From Bacteroidota bacterium (GTDB lineage: Bacteria; Bacteroidota; Bacteroidia; Chitinophagales; Chitinophagaceae), in assembly GCA_029561255.1 (NCBI GenBank), contig JAKQJH010000201.1, positions 1-58,607 of the forward strand: a DNA stretch of 58,607 bases, given 5' to 3'. Below, in pieces: positions 35,644 to 44,525 of this stretch. Position 1 is the first letter of the stretch, and each line of letters starts with the position of its first letter. Position numbers and translations under genes: made by a program. The notes below the pieces were generated by a model that was given only the letters and a program-made list of their open reading frames with translations, was not told where the DNA came from and made no database searches.

Positions 35644-35838
35644 TTGTCAGATGCCAGGTGTCAGGTGTCAGGGAACAGCCCGAAAAAAAGTTGTCAGATG
35701 CCAGTTGCCAGATGTCAGGAAACAGCCCTTATTTAGAAGGTGTTCGTTGTTAGCTGTTAGGTGTTAGGAAACAGCCCCTCCTATAAGTTATATGTTCAAG
35801 GCACGTCAGTCGTACTTCGTACCTCGTACTTCTTACTT
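35644..35838. repeat. TGTCAG/CGTACTT heptad element, copy 2, expanded
   Basis: Three left arrays are in 7-bp register: TTGTCAG ATGCCAG GTGTCAG GTGTCAG (35644-35671); TTGTCAG ATGCCAG TTGCCAG ATGTCAG (35691-35718); and TTGTTAG CTGTTAG GTGTTAG (35747-35767). Each is followed by a GGAACAGCC or GAAACAGCC word. The shared core and the CGTACTT array (35811-35838) match copy 1; bases 35792-35820 are identical to 29652-29680. The last unit (CTTACTT, 35832-35838) contains the stop of the amidase gene. Confidence 0.92.
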
Positions 35839-36558
35839 TGTATTCATCCATTCCACCAGCGCCTTCTTGATCGCTTCCCCGATCAGTTTTTGTTTTGCGG
35901 GATCGGTGAGGATTGCCCGGCTGGCCGCATTATCGCCTATTTCGAGCAATACCCGGTAGGGGGCGGTATTGACCTGTTCATCCAGGCTGTAAAAACTGAG
36001 TTTGCCGGTGGCGGCACAGCGATAGTCATTCCGGCCGGTTGTGCTGTCCAGCAACACCCCCCGGTTTTCCATACCCGAAACCTCACAAATGGCTTTTACC
36101 AGGTGAGCTGCCAGTTCCCGATTGTCTGCCTCATACTTATCTCCGTAATGGATATAGCCCCATACGGCATTCCGCCGGGTGCCCCCGTTATTGTGTACAG
36201 AAATGAAAACCCGGGGCTTCAACTTATTTGATTCCTGTAATTCATAAGCATAACCGGATATTTTCCCCTCAATAAGAGCCGAAGTATGCTGGATTTTGGT
36301 ATTGCTGCCAGAGTCGGCATGGTGGTATTCCGTTTTTCCCAGGCTCCAGACTTTATATTCTTTCCGTCCGGATTGGGTAGCCATCGCTGCTTCCACTATA
36401 GCATTACAGGTTGCTGCTTCACTGAAATCCTTGCCGGTGTCGGTCTGGTGGGAGGGTTGCCAGACTACAACCACTTTAGGACCAGTTAGCCTTTTAGCCG
36501 GGTTGCAACCAAAGGGTAGTAAAAGGATCAGCCAAAGCAGGGGGTTCCAGTATTTCAT
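35833..36558 (-). CDS. N-acetylmuramoyl-L-alanine amidase, Amidase_3 lipoprotein
   Basis: The 241-residue product has a lipoprotein signal with Cys18 (LLLPFGC). The zinc ligands of the Amidase_3 family are in place: His37 (WQPSHQTD), Glu47 (FSEAA), His122 (FISVHNN), with catalytic Glu206 (VLLEIGDN). It should cleave the amide bond between MurNAc and the stem peptide. Its last codon and stop (35833-35838) lie within a heptad unit of the neighbouring repeat, so the protein ends in repeat-derived sequence. The 236 bp upstream separate it from the divergent smc gene. Confidence 0.88.
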   Translation of the reverse strand: MKYWNPLLWLILLLPFGCNPAKRLTGPKVVVVWQPSHQTDTGKDFSEAATCNAIVEAAMATQSGRKEYKVWSLGKTEYHHADSGSNTKIQHTSALIEGKISGYAYELQESNKLKPRVFISVHNNGGTRRNAVWGYIHYGDKYEADNRELAAHLVKAICEVSGMENRGVLLDSTTGRNDYRCAATGKLSFYSLDEQVNTAPYRVLLEIGDNAASRAILTDPAKQKLIGEAIKKALVEWMNTK

Positions 36559-36704
36559 ATCGGTTCTTTAGCTAAAAGTAGGACAATTGCCCGCTTTTCT
36601 GTCCTGATAAAGTGCTGGTTTATATTGACCTTTTTTGGGCTGGGTCTGATTCCTGTCCATGGGGCCAATCCTTAAAAAATCTTCCCACATTTTCATATCC
36701 TTAT

Positions 36705-36713
36705 TGTGAATAA
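36705..36713 (-). promoter_or_regulatory. DnaA-box-like site TTATTCACA upstream of smc
   Basis: On the plus strand this is TGTGAATAA, which matches the DnaA consensus TTATNCACA on the minus strand. It is 82 bp before the smc start. A matching word also lies upstream of parE at 47374. Confidence 0.3.
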
Positions 36714-36794
36714 CTGCCCCCACAGCGTCCCATATTTTATCTCCCTTTGGCTTAAATTCGCCGCCTGACTTAACCCGAAATTAAAAAGTAAACC

Positions 36795-39700
36795 GTGAGA
36801 TTAAAGAGTTTAGAAATCAAGGGCTTTAAGAGCTTTGCCGACAAGACGGTGGTGAATTTTGACGACAATATCACCGGTATCGTCGGACCGAACGGATGTG
36901 GTAAATCGAATATCGTGGACAGTATCCGTTGGGTAATCGGTGAACAAAAAATCAGTCAGCTCCGGAGTGAAAATCTGGACAGCCTGGTGTTCAACGGATC
37001 AAAGACCCGTAGTGCCAGCGGACTGGCCGAGGTAAGCCTTACATTTGAAAATACCCGCAACCTGTTACCGACTGAATTCAGCACGGTTACGGTTACCCGT
37101 AAATTTTATAAAAGCGGGGAGAGCGAATACCGCCTGAATGATGTACAGTGCCGTCTGAAAGATATCCAGAACCTGTTTATGGATACTGGTATCAGCACGG
37201 ACAGTTATGCCATCATCGCCCTCGACATGGTAGATGACCTGATCAAGGACAAGGATAACAGCCGGCGCAAAATGCTGGAACAAGCGGCTGGCATCTCCAT
37301 CTACAAAACCCGGAAAAAAGAAGCCCGGCAGAAACTGGAAGCAACCGAATCTGACCTGGCGCGTATTGAAGACCTTCTTTTTGAAATCAACAATCAGCTC
37401 AAAGCGCTGGAAAGCCAGGCGAAGAAAGCCGAGAAATACCATGAGATCAAAAAGGATTACCGCGAGATCAGTATTGAGCTGGCCAAGGCATCGCTGGAAG
37501 GATTCAATCTTTCGTATAAAGAACTGAATGAACAAAGTGAAGTGGAGACGGACAAGAAACACCGTCTCGAAGCGGAAATTGGTACCCGCGAAGCGGAACT
37601 GGAACAGGAGAAGCTGGCATTTGTAGAGCGTGAAAGACAACTACAGTCGATGCAGCACCAGTTCAACGAAATGTTGCAGACTGTCCGCAGTAAAGAAAAT
37701 GATAAGAACCTTTCTGCCCAACGCCTGGAACACCTGCATGAAAAAGAAGGAAGTCTCGGTGAATTCCTGCAGAAAGCAGAAGGACAACTGAAAGGGATAG
37801 AGGAAAGTATTGGCTTTACCGCCCTGCAGGTAACGGATGAGGAAAAAAGTCTGGAAATGCTGAGCGAGCAGCTGACCCAGCTGAATAATGAAGTAAGCGC
37901 CAAACGGGAAATCCTGGATGAAAGACGCCGGATGCTGGATAGTCTCCGTAGTGAATACCAGCAGATCCAGCGCAGCCAGTTTGATGCCGAAAAGAAAGTG
38001 GCCGTGGCGGATACTTCTGTACAAAACCTGCAACGGGTCATCCACCAGATCGAAGAAGAAAGAGTACAACGGGAAGATCAGCGACTGCACCTGGATGATG
38101 AACGCCAGCTGAAAGAAAAGGAACTGGGTATCAAAAAAGTGGACCTGGAACAATTACAACAGCACCAGGAAAATACCAAAGAACAGATTTTACAAACACA
38201 GGCTGTATTGGATAGCCTGCGTAATAACCTGGCCGATGAAACCCGGAAACTGGATTCCAAAAAGAATGAACATGACCTGTTGAAGAGCATGATCGACTCC
38301 ATGGAAGGCTATCCGGATTCCGTGAAATTCCTGCATAATAACAGTAACTGGAATCACAGCGCCCCGATTCTTTCCGATGTGTTGTATGTAAATGAAGAAT
38401 TCCGCACCGCACTGGAAAATGTACTTGAACCTTACCTGAGTTACTATGTGGTGAATAACCTCCAGGAAGGACTTCAGGCGGTACACCTGCTGGACGAGAA
38501 TAAAAAAGGCAAGGCCAATTTTTTCCTGCTGGATAAAGTTAATGATGGTGCCAGCGGGATTGCTGCTCACCAACTGGAAGGCGCGATTCCTGCATTGAGT
38601 GTGGTGGAAGTGGAAGAGAAATACCGGAAGCTGGCCGAACACCTCCTGGGTAATGTATTTATCGCCGACAGTGAAGATGCTTTACAGAACAGCAATGGGT
38701 TTGTCGTTATAGAGAAACATGGTAAATATGTAAAAGGGAAATACTCCCTGACCGGCGGCAGCGTAGGTCTGATTGAAGGCAAAAAGATCGGTCGTGCCAA
38801 GAACCTGGAGAAACTGCAGGAAGAAATAATGGCCCAGGATACTGTGGTGGAAAGTCTCCGTGCCACCATCCAGGCCCGTCACAATGAAGTGATCGCATTC
38901 AATGAAGATCTCCGTGAATCAGCCATCCGGGAAACAGAGCGGGAAATTCAACAATTAACCAATGCCGTTTTTGCCCTGCATAATAAACTGGAAAATCTGC
39001 ACAGCAACCAGGTCAGCAGCGAACATCGCCTGGAAGAACTGAACAGCCAGATGCAACAGACCCATACTTCGGTGGCGGGTGTACGGAATGAGCTGGCTGA
39101 GTTTAATGAAATGCTGCTCGCCAATTCAGCTAAACTGGCCGAAGCGGATGAAGCGTTTAAAGTAACCGAATCGGATTACAATGAAGCTTCCCGCCAGTAC
39201 AATGAATTTAACCTGAATGTTACCAAACAACAAAGCAAGATCAGCGGACTGAAACAGGAACTGGAATTCAAAAATAACCAGCTCCATGATCTCCGTCAGC
39301 AAATTGAAAGCAATACCAGTCACCTGGCCGATACCCGGCTGAATATTGATCAATCTGCCGGTTTGCTCAAAGAAATTGAAGATGCCTTACTGGAACTCCT
39401 GCGTCGCAAAGAAGAAGAGGAGCGGAGTCTGAATGAAGCGGACCAGGCCTATTATAATCTCCGGAACCAGTTGAGTGAAAAGGAAAGTGAGATCCGGCAC
39501 CAGGTGAAGGAAAAAGAGCAGGTGGAATACCTGTTGGCCGCTATCAAGGATAAACTGAATGAACTGAAACTGCAACTGGCTGGAATGAAGGAACGACTCA
39601 ATGTGGAGTTCCGCATTAACCTGGAAGATATACTGGGTGAATCCCGGAATGGGGAAGTGCCTGTGGAAGAACTGCAGGAAAAAGCCGACCGGATGAAAAA

Positions 39701-40331
39701 ACGGCTGGAAAACCTGGGTGAAGTAAACCCCACGGCTATTGAGGCATTCACGGAAATGAAGAAACGGTATGACTTTATTGTAGAGCAGAAGACGGACCTG
39801 GTCAATGCCAAGGACAGTCTGCTGAAAACAATCGAAGAAGTGGAAGCAACGGCCAACCAGAAATTCCTGGAGACCTTCCATAAAGTAAGAGAGAATTTCC
39901 AGAAAGTATTCAAAACTCTGTTTACCGAGGATGACCAGGCAGACCTGGTACTTGAAAATCCAGAAAACCTGGCGGATAGTGGTATCGATGTGGTAGCTAA
40001 ACCGAAAGGCAAGCGCCCCTCTTCACTGACCCAGTTGAGCGGGGGAGAACGGACCCTGACGGCTACCGCCCTGCTGTTTGCCATTTACCTGATCAAACCG
40101 GCCCCTTTCTGTATCCTGGATGAGGTGGACGCTCCGCTGGATGATGCCAACGTAAGCAAATTCACCAATATGATCCGGCAGTTCAGTGATAATTCCCAGT
40201 TCATTATTGTCACCCACAATAAAATGACCATGAGTACCGTGGATGTTATTTACGGGGTTACCATGCAGGAACCGGGGGTAAGTAAACTGGTACCGGTGGA
40301 TTTCAGGAATCTGAAGACCGCGCAGAACTAG
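36795..40331 (+). CDS. smc: Chromosome segregation protein SMC
   Basis: The 1178-residue protein has the complete SMC layout. It starts at GTG (MRLKSLEIKGFKSFADKT). Walker A is GPNGCGKSN (about residues 32-40). Two long coiled coils flank a hinge at about 500-665 (DSMEGYPDSVKFLHNN, LSDVLYV, TGGSVGLIEGKKIGR). The C-terminal head has the signature LSGGERTLTATALL and Walker B FCILDEVDAPLDD. It compacts and segregates chromosomes, working with ScpA/ScpB, which are not in the window. Long antisense open frames within it are shadows. Its TAG stop is the first word of a heptad element. Confidence 0.97.
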   Translation: MRLKSLEIKGFKSFADKTVVNFDDNITGIVGPNGCGKSNIVDSIRWVIGEQKISQLRSENLDSLVFNGSKTRSASGLAEVSLTFENTRNLLPTEFSTVTVTRKFYKSGESEYRLNDVQCRLKDIQNLFMDTGISTDSYAIIALDMVDDLIKDKDNSRRKMLEQAAGISIYKTRKKEARQKLEATESDLARIEDLLFEINNQLKALESQAKKAEKYHEIKKDYREISIELAKASLEGFNLSYKELNEQSEVETDKKHRLEAEIGTREAELEQEKLAFVERERQLQSMQHQFNEMLQTVRSKENDKNLSAQRLEHLHEKEGSLGEFLQKAEGQLKGIEESIGFTALQVTDEEKSLEMLSEQLTQLNNEVSAKREILDERRRMLDSLRSEYQQIQRSQFDAEKKVAVADTSVQNLQRVIHQIEEERVQREDQRLHLDDERQLKEKELGIKKVDLEQLQQHQENTKEQILQTQAVLDSLRNNLADETRKLDSKKNEHDLLKSMIDSMEGYPDSVKFLHNNSNWNHSAPILSDVLYVNEEFRTALENVLEPYLSYYVVNNLQEGLQAVHLLDENKKGKANFFLLDKVNDGASGIAAHQLEGAIPALSVVEVEEKYRKLAEHLLGNVFIADSEDALQNSNGFVVIEKHGKYVKGKYSLTGGSVGLIEGKKIGRAKNLEKLQEEIMAQDTVVESLRATIQARHNEVIAFNEDLRESAIRETEREIQQLTNAVFALHNKLENLHSNQVSSEHRLEELNSQMQQTHTSVAGVRNELAEFNEMLLANSAKLAEADEAFKVTESDYNEASRQYNEFNLNVTKQQSKISGLKQELEFKNNQLHDLRQQIESNTSHLADTRLNIDQSAGLLKEIEDALLELLRRKEEEERSLNEADQAYYNLRNQLSEKESEIRHQVKEKEQVEYLLAAIKDKLNELKLQLAGMKERLNVEFRINLEDILGESRNGEVPVEELQEKADRMKKRLENLGEVNPTAIEAFTEMKKRYDFIVEQKTDLVNAKDSLLKTIEEVEATANQKFLETFHKVRENFQKVFKTLFTEDDQADLVLENPENLADSGIDVVAKPKGKRPSSLTQLSGGERTLTATALLFAIYLIKPAPFCILDEVDAPLDDANVSKFTNMIRQFSDNSQFIIVTHNKMTMSTVDVIYGVTMQEPGVSKLVPVDFRNLKTAQN

Positions 40332-40389
40332 TTAGTAGCTGGTAGCCTGCCTGCCGGCAAAGGCAGGTCGGTAGTTAGTAGTCTGATGA
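40329..40389. repeat. TTAGTAG-family heptad element, copy 1
   Basis: Units TAGTTAG and TAGCTGG begin exactly at the TAG stop of smc. A GC-rich centre (CCTGCCTGCCGGCAAAGGCA) follows, then TCGGTAG, TTAGTAG and TCTGATG. The centre itself can pair (GCCTG/CAGGC type). A related array lies at 46635. Confidence 0.75.
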
Positions 40390-40474
40390 TGACGTAAAAG
40401 GATGAATCAAAGTAATGTGGTGATTAATTGCGATCCATTAGCATGATTGAATGAAGAATCAATATTGAATTTAA

Positions 40475-40502
40475 AAGAGCCCGTTAAAACGGGCTTTTTT
40501 TT
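40475..40502. terminator. Intrinsic terminator downstream of smc
   Basis: The perfect stem AGCCCGT/ACGGGCT with loop TAAA and eight T residues follows. It lies between smc and the convergent small membrane-protein gene. Confidence 0.9.
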
Positions 40503-40586
40503 GACTCGAACATGATTATGAATTTTTTACTGGTACTATCATTGAAAGCACCAGGCAATCTTCCTGATGTTCAGTAAGCAGCCGGC

Positions 40587-40862
40587 TTAATTGTCTGCGG
40601 TAAAAGTTTTTTGCTGTTCCCGTTGTTTGGCCCGGCGGTTGAAATCAGATTTTACTTTATGAACAAAGGCACTCATGCAGAAATAAATACCAGCTACCAA
40701 CAGGAATGCAGCCGCTGCAGCCCAGAAATACCAGAATTTGGTAACTTTTAATTCAATGAGTGCGTAAAAGAGGGTGAAGACAAAAGCAATAAGACTGGCA
40801 AAACCGATCAGAATATGCGAAAAGTACTTTTCGGCGTGGGAATTAGAATGTGGACCTGACAT
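40587..40862 (-). CDS. Small membrane protein, two helices
   Basis: The 91-residue product (start MSGPHSNSH) has two hydrophobic helices (about 16-36, ILIGFASLIAFVFTLFYALI, and 42-63, FWYFWAAAAAFLLVAGIYF) and a basic tail (KVKSDFNRRAKQREQQ). It is probably an inner-membrane protein. I do not recognise a family. It is divergent from the peroxiredoxin-like gene at 40989. Confidence 0.65.
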   Translation of the reverse strand: MSGPHSNSHAEKYFSHILIGFASLIAFVFTLFYALIELKVTKFWYFWAAAAAFLLVAGIYFCMSAFVHKVKSDFNRRAKQREQQKTFTADN

Positions 40863-40988
40863 ACATCGTAATTTTAAGGAATTCAATGGTCTGCAAACTT
40901 AATAAAAATAATCTTCTGTTAATCTGTTCCGGACAGTACCGTTTTCTGAACGGAGTACTTATTTTTAGTATTTAAAAGGTTTACCTGT

Positions 40989-41573
40989 ATGAAGAAGATC
41001 CTGCTATTCCTGCTTGTTTTGTTTTGCTTGACCGAAATCAATGCCCAGGAAAAACCGGAAGGTTTGTTTATCGGTTCAAAAGCACCCGATTTTAAAGCCA
41101 AGGACCAGGACGGTAATGATGTAAGATTAAAGGACCTGCTTAAAAAAGGGAAAGTGGTGCTGGTTTTTTACAGGGGTTACTGGTGTCCGTATTGTAACCG
41201 GGAATTATCACGTCTTCAGGACTCACTCTCACAAATACTTGAAAAAGGAGCAACCGTGGTGGCAGTTTCACCTGAAAAGCCGGAGCATATCAAACAGACG
41301 GTGGAGAAGACCAAGGCTGCCTATCCGGTGATATATGATGAGGGTATGAAAATTATGAAGGGGTATGATGTGGAGTATGAACTGGAGGAAACCACACTGG
41401 CCCGTTACCGGAGCAGTGGACTGGATATCGAAAAAAATAATGGAACCAACGGGAAATTTCTTCCGGTCCCGGCTGTATATATCATAGATAAAGAATCGAA
41501 TGTAACCTATCGGTTTTTTGATGCGGATTATAAAAAAAGACCCAGCATCGCGGAGATTATCCGGAATTTATAA
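40989..41573 (+). CDS. Exported peroxiredoxin-like / redoxin protein
   Basis: The 194-residue product has a signal peptide (about 1-19) and a thioredoxin-fold AhpC/TSA-type domain (about 27-190). The active site is WCPYC (Cys66, Cys69) in FYRGYWCPYCNRELS, preceded by APDF and followed by PAVYIID. A CxxC pair suggests a thiol-disulfide or peroxide role in the periplasm. It is tail to tail with a methyltransferase gene; the two stop codons lie side by side in TTATAA (41568-41573). Confidence 0.88.
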   Translation: MKKILLFLLVLFCLTEINAQEKPEGLFIGSKAPDFKAKDQDGNDVRLKDLLKKGKVVLVFYRGYWCPYCNRELSRLQDSLSQILEKGATVVAVSPEKPEHIKQTVEKTKAAYPVIYDEGMKIMKGYDVEYELEETTLARYRSSGLDIEKNNGTNGKFLPVPAVYIIDKESNVTYRFFDADYKKRPSIAEIIRNL

Positions 41574-42236
41574 GTGCTTTTTTTCTGCTACGAGGCATAC
41601 GGAACGGATCAGTCCCGCAGGGGATTCTGCAGGTTCATGCACGTGGGAAGATCGTATGAAAGCGAGGTTATTCAGGTGGCAGAGTAATTTCCATTCTTCT
41701 TCGGTATAAGTCCTGAAACCATATTGGCTGAACGGCATTGCGGCCAGGCTTTCCGGGGTCCGGATAGTGGTATACAACCGGCCACCTGGTTTCAACACCC
41801 GGTGAATTTCGACCAGGTGATCCTGCGGCTCCTTCCAGAAATAAGCCACATTAATACAAAAAATGATATCGAAACTGGCATTCTGAAATGGCATTTTATC
41901 GCTTTGCCCTTTCACCAATAATAATTTGCCCTGCTCCAGGTAATCCTGGTTGATAACTTTTGCTTCCCGGATCATGTCCTCTGAAAAATCGATTCCGGTT
42001 ATCCGCAGTTCTTCCGCCCGGTTGAATTGTTTATAGAAAAATTTCCCATTCCCAAATCCGATTTCGAGGATGGACTGGTTATTACCGACCAGCATTTCAT
42101 CAAGTGTAAAATCATACAGGAATTCATTCGCCGTATTCATTCGGCGGGCCACCTCTAATCCGGCTGGTCCTTCCGGTTTGCGAAGCTGACGGGCAAGCCG
42201 TTTCCAGCGGAGCTGTTCTAGGAATTTTTTAAACAC
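41568..42236 (-). CDS. Class I SAM-dependent methyltransferase
   Basis: The 222-residue product has a basic N-terminal helix region and then a Rossmann methyltransferase fold. Motif I is ILEIGFGNGKF (about 56-66), motif II is ITGIDFSEDMI, then DIIFCINVAYFW and EIHRVLKPGGRLY. It resembles ubiquinone/menaquinone-type (UbiE) methyltransferases in layout, but the substrate is unknown. It is the last gene of a likely rhodanese-thioredoxin / BNR / methyltransferase operon (gaps of 6 and 21 bp). Confidence 0.88.
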   Translation of the reverse strand: MFKKFLEQLRWKRLARQLRKPEGPAGLEVARRMNTANEFLYDFTLDEMLVGNNQSILEIGFGNGKFFYKQFNRAEELRITGIDFSEDMIREAKVINQDYLEQGKLLLVKGQSDKMPFQNASFDIIFCINVAYFWKEPQDHLVEIHRVLKPGGRLYTTIRTPESLAAMPFSQYGFRTYTEEEWKLLCHLNNLAFIRSSHVHEPAESPAGLIRSVCLVAEKKHL

Positions 42237-42257
42237 AGGTTAAGGTTTGCAATGAAA

Positions 42258-43283
42258 TTAGTCCAACGCAATCTTACCGATTTTTCCGTTATTTCCGGCA
42301 AAAAAGATCAACGTGCCATTTTTGGCTTTACGGCAAACATGAAATCCTTCCTGGCTGATCCAGGTCCAGTTTCGTCCGCCGTCTGTAGTAATGTCAATTC
42401 CATTTAACCCGCAGCTGACTGCTTTTTGCATCGAAAAATACTCCACACAACTGCGGTAACCATGGGGTGGAGTAACCGGTGCGGTCCAGGTTTTGCCCCG
42501 GTCATTGCTGTAAAAACAGTTTTTATCCATTGAAGCAGGTTGGGTAAAGTCGCCACCAACTACAATCAGTTTGCGCCCACCCTGCATTTTACGGTTATTC
42601 CATACGGCTACAGAATTGGCCCCGGTGGATTCAGTACCCTGCAGCAGGGGAAGTGCTACCGGTGGATTACGAGTAAATAAACGGGAGCGAAGTCCGCCGC
42701 TGACAAAAACCGCTTCATCGCGGTCCAGTACTTTTATGTTGGTGCCACTGGAAGCAAAACAAGCTTCGCCACTGTCAGCCTGTGGACGTTTATCCACCGG
42801 GATTTCCTGCCAGCTGATGCCACCGTCAAAGGTCCGGGCTACAAAAAATTTTCCATCTATAGGGTCGCCGATTACAATGCCGGCCTTATCATTCCAGAAT
42901 TCCATGGCATCCAAAAACATGCCCTTTGTTTTATTTTCATAAACAATTTTCCAGGTATCACCCCCATTGGTGGTCTTCAAAAGATAGGCCGGCGCATCCA
43001 CACTCATGATGATCGCCGTATTGGCGTCAAACGCTTCAATATCCCGGAAATCATTTTTTTCAAACCCGGTGACCACGGACCATTTCCAGGTTTGTCCGCC
43101 ATCGATAGAGCGGCCAATGGTTCCTTTACTGCCACTGACCCAGATGACCTGATCATTCACCACGCTCAGTCCGCGTATACTGGTAGCCGTTCCACTGGTC
43201 AGCATTTCCAGTTTTGGTTGCTGGGCAAACAGAAAAAGCGGGGTCAATAAACCCAGTATAAAAAACAGACGGATTCCTTTCAT
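42258..43283 (-). CDS. BNR-repeat / Ycf48-like beta-propeller, exported
   Basis: The 341-residue product has a signal peptide (about 1-20, ending FAQQ). The body is a propeller built from BNR-type Asp-boxes: SIDGGQTWKW, TTNGGDTWKI, TFDGGISWQ, SNDRGKTWT and TTDGGRNWTW. The best overall resemblance is to plant and cyanobacterial Ycf48-type folds and other oxidoreductase-associated propellers. Its role in this organism is unknown. It is 6 bp downstream of the rhodanese-thioredoxin gene and probably co-transcribed. Confidence 0.88.
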   Translation of the reverse strand: MKGIRLFFILGLLTPLFLFAQQPKLEMLTSGTATSIRGLSVVNDQVIWVSGSKGTIGRSIDGGQTWKWSVVTGFEKNDFRDIEAFDANTAIIMSVDAPAYLLKTTNGGDTWKIVYENKTKGMFLDAMEFWNDKAGIVIGDPIDGKFFVARTFDGGISWQEIPVDKRPQADSGEACFASSGTNIKVLDRDEAVFVSGGLRSRLFTRNPPVALPLLQGTESTGANSVAVWNNRKMQGGRKLIVVGGDFTQPASMDKNCFYSNDRGKTWTAPVTPPHGYRSCVEYFSMQKAVSCGLNGIDITTDGGRNWTWISQEGFHVCRKAKNGTLIFFAGNNGKIGKIALD

Positions 43284-43289
43284 GTAAGT

Positions 43290-43985
43290 TTATTTTAGCT
43301 GGGCGGTCAGTTCTTCCTGGCTCACCAGTCCTTGTTTACGCCAGGTTTCTTTCCCATTTTTAAATACGATAAATACGGGTATTGCTTCGATTTGCTGCAC
43401 ATTCATCAGATCCGTATGAATCCCGGCATCTATTTTGATAAATTCAAATTTCAGGCTGGCATCCTGCCTGAGTGCAGCCAGTACGGGTTCCATCTTCACA
43501 CAGGGCGGGCACCATTCGGCCCCGAAATCCACTAACACCGTTTTATCAGCCGGAATAGATAAGGCAAATTCCTCCGGAGTCATCTGTTTCACATTCGTGT
43601 TTCCTTCCACGGGCTTCCCGGCATTTTTCCAGGCATTGATCCCGCCGGAAAGTTCCACCACTTTAGTAAACCCGTTTTCCCGCATCCAGGCAGCGGCTGC
43701 AGCACTACGGCCACCGGCGAGACAGTAGATATAAACGGGCCGGTCTTTATCCACATATTTTATCCGCTCAAAAAATTGCTGTTTATTTGTCCAGTCAGCC
43801 TGAAGGGCGTTTTTCAAATGCCCGTTTTTAAACTCAGTGGCTTTTCTAACATCCAACACTTGTGCGGATTCTGATTGCAATCCTTTTTCAAAGGCTTCGG
43901 GTCCGAAATGGATGTCGTTTCCTCCAGACTGTGATTGACAGGAAACAACAGCTAATAATAATAAACTGAATAATACGTTTCTCAT
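43290..43985 (-). CDS. Rhodanese-thioredoxin fusion lipoprotein
   Basis: From MRNVLFSLLL the product has 231 residues with a lipoprotein signal ending LLAVVSC (Cys16). A rhodanese domain follows (about 27-115) with active-site loop YCLAGGRSAAA, then a thioredoxin domain (about 125-230) with WCPPC and a cis-Pro in AIPVFIVF. The fusion may transfer sulfur or reduce persulfides in the envelope. It is the first gene of a three-gene operon with the BNR propeller and the methyltransferase. Confidence 0.9.
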   Translation of the reverse strand: MRNVLFSLLLLAVVSCQSQSGGNDIHFGPEAFEKGLQSESAQVLDVRKATEFKNGHLKNALQADWTNKQQFFERIKYVDKDRPVYIYCLAGGRSAAAAAWMRENGFTKVVELSGGINAWKNAGKPVEGNTNVKQMTPEEFALSIPADKTVLVDFGAEWCPPCVKMEPVLAALRQDASLKFEFIKIDAGIHTDLMNVQQIEAIPVFIVFKNGKETWRKQGLVSQEELTAQLK

Positions 43986-44101
43986 CCGGGATTTTTTTTT
44001 CAAATGTAGCATAATATTTGCCCTGCGGGAGAGGATTCAGTGCTGACAGGGATCCATTGATAAAATTGTCTTATTTTTAGCGTTTAAAGCTGACTCGGAA
44101 T

Positions 44102-44509
44102 ATGAAAAGAAGAATTGTTGTTTTTGTGATGATGGTTTTTGTGGCTGCGGCCTGTAGTAAAGAGCTGAGTTATGAAGGACCAGACAGTCCGGCTGAAGGA
44201 TCCATGCAAAGTGCGCTCACCGGTGATTGCCTGCCCAAAACAGTCAGCGGTACCTACCAGGTGGCGGTACCCCTGGTTGCGGATTCTAATACCATCAGTG
44301 TGGCAGTAAATGTAACGACAACGGGTACCTATCTGGTCACCACAGATACGGTTAACGGGTTTTTCTTCAATTCCTCAGGAAGGTTTACTTCCCCGGGAAC
44401 CAATACCGTCAAACTAAGAAGTACTGGTACCCCCTTTGCCGCCGGCGTCAATAATTTCCGGATCAGTTTTGACAGTACTTTTTGTGATGTGCAGGTGACT
44501 GTTCAGTAA
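44102..44509 (+). CDS. Hypothetical lipoprotein with beta-rich domain
   Basis: The 135-residue product has a lipoprotein signal ending AAAC (Cys18). The mature part starts with a flexible segment and has a beta-rich domain with two cysteines (GDCLPKTVSGTYQV and STFCDVQVTV) that may form a disulfide. The word TGTYLVTTDTVNGFFF and the glycine- and threonine-rich strands resemble Bacteroidota secreted beta-sandwich domains. No function is recognised. It faces the M24 peptidase gene with a 16-bp gap. Confidence 0.7.
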   Translation: MKRRIVVFVMMVFVAAACSKELSYEGPDSPAEGSMQSALTGDCLPKTVSGTYQVAVPLVADSNTISVAVNVTTTGTYLVTTDTVNGFFFNSSGRFTSPGTNTVKLRSTGTPFAAGVNNFRISFDSTFCDVQVTVQ

Positions 44510-44525
44510 TTCATAGGCAACGTGA

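Noticed and set aside
37065-40084. Long open frames antisense to smc (for example 37457-38041 and 39452-40084)
   Set aside because: They are mirror frames of the long coiled-coil coding sequence, with Ser/Arg/Phe-rich composition and no starts or motifs that make sense.
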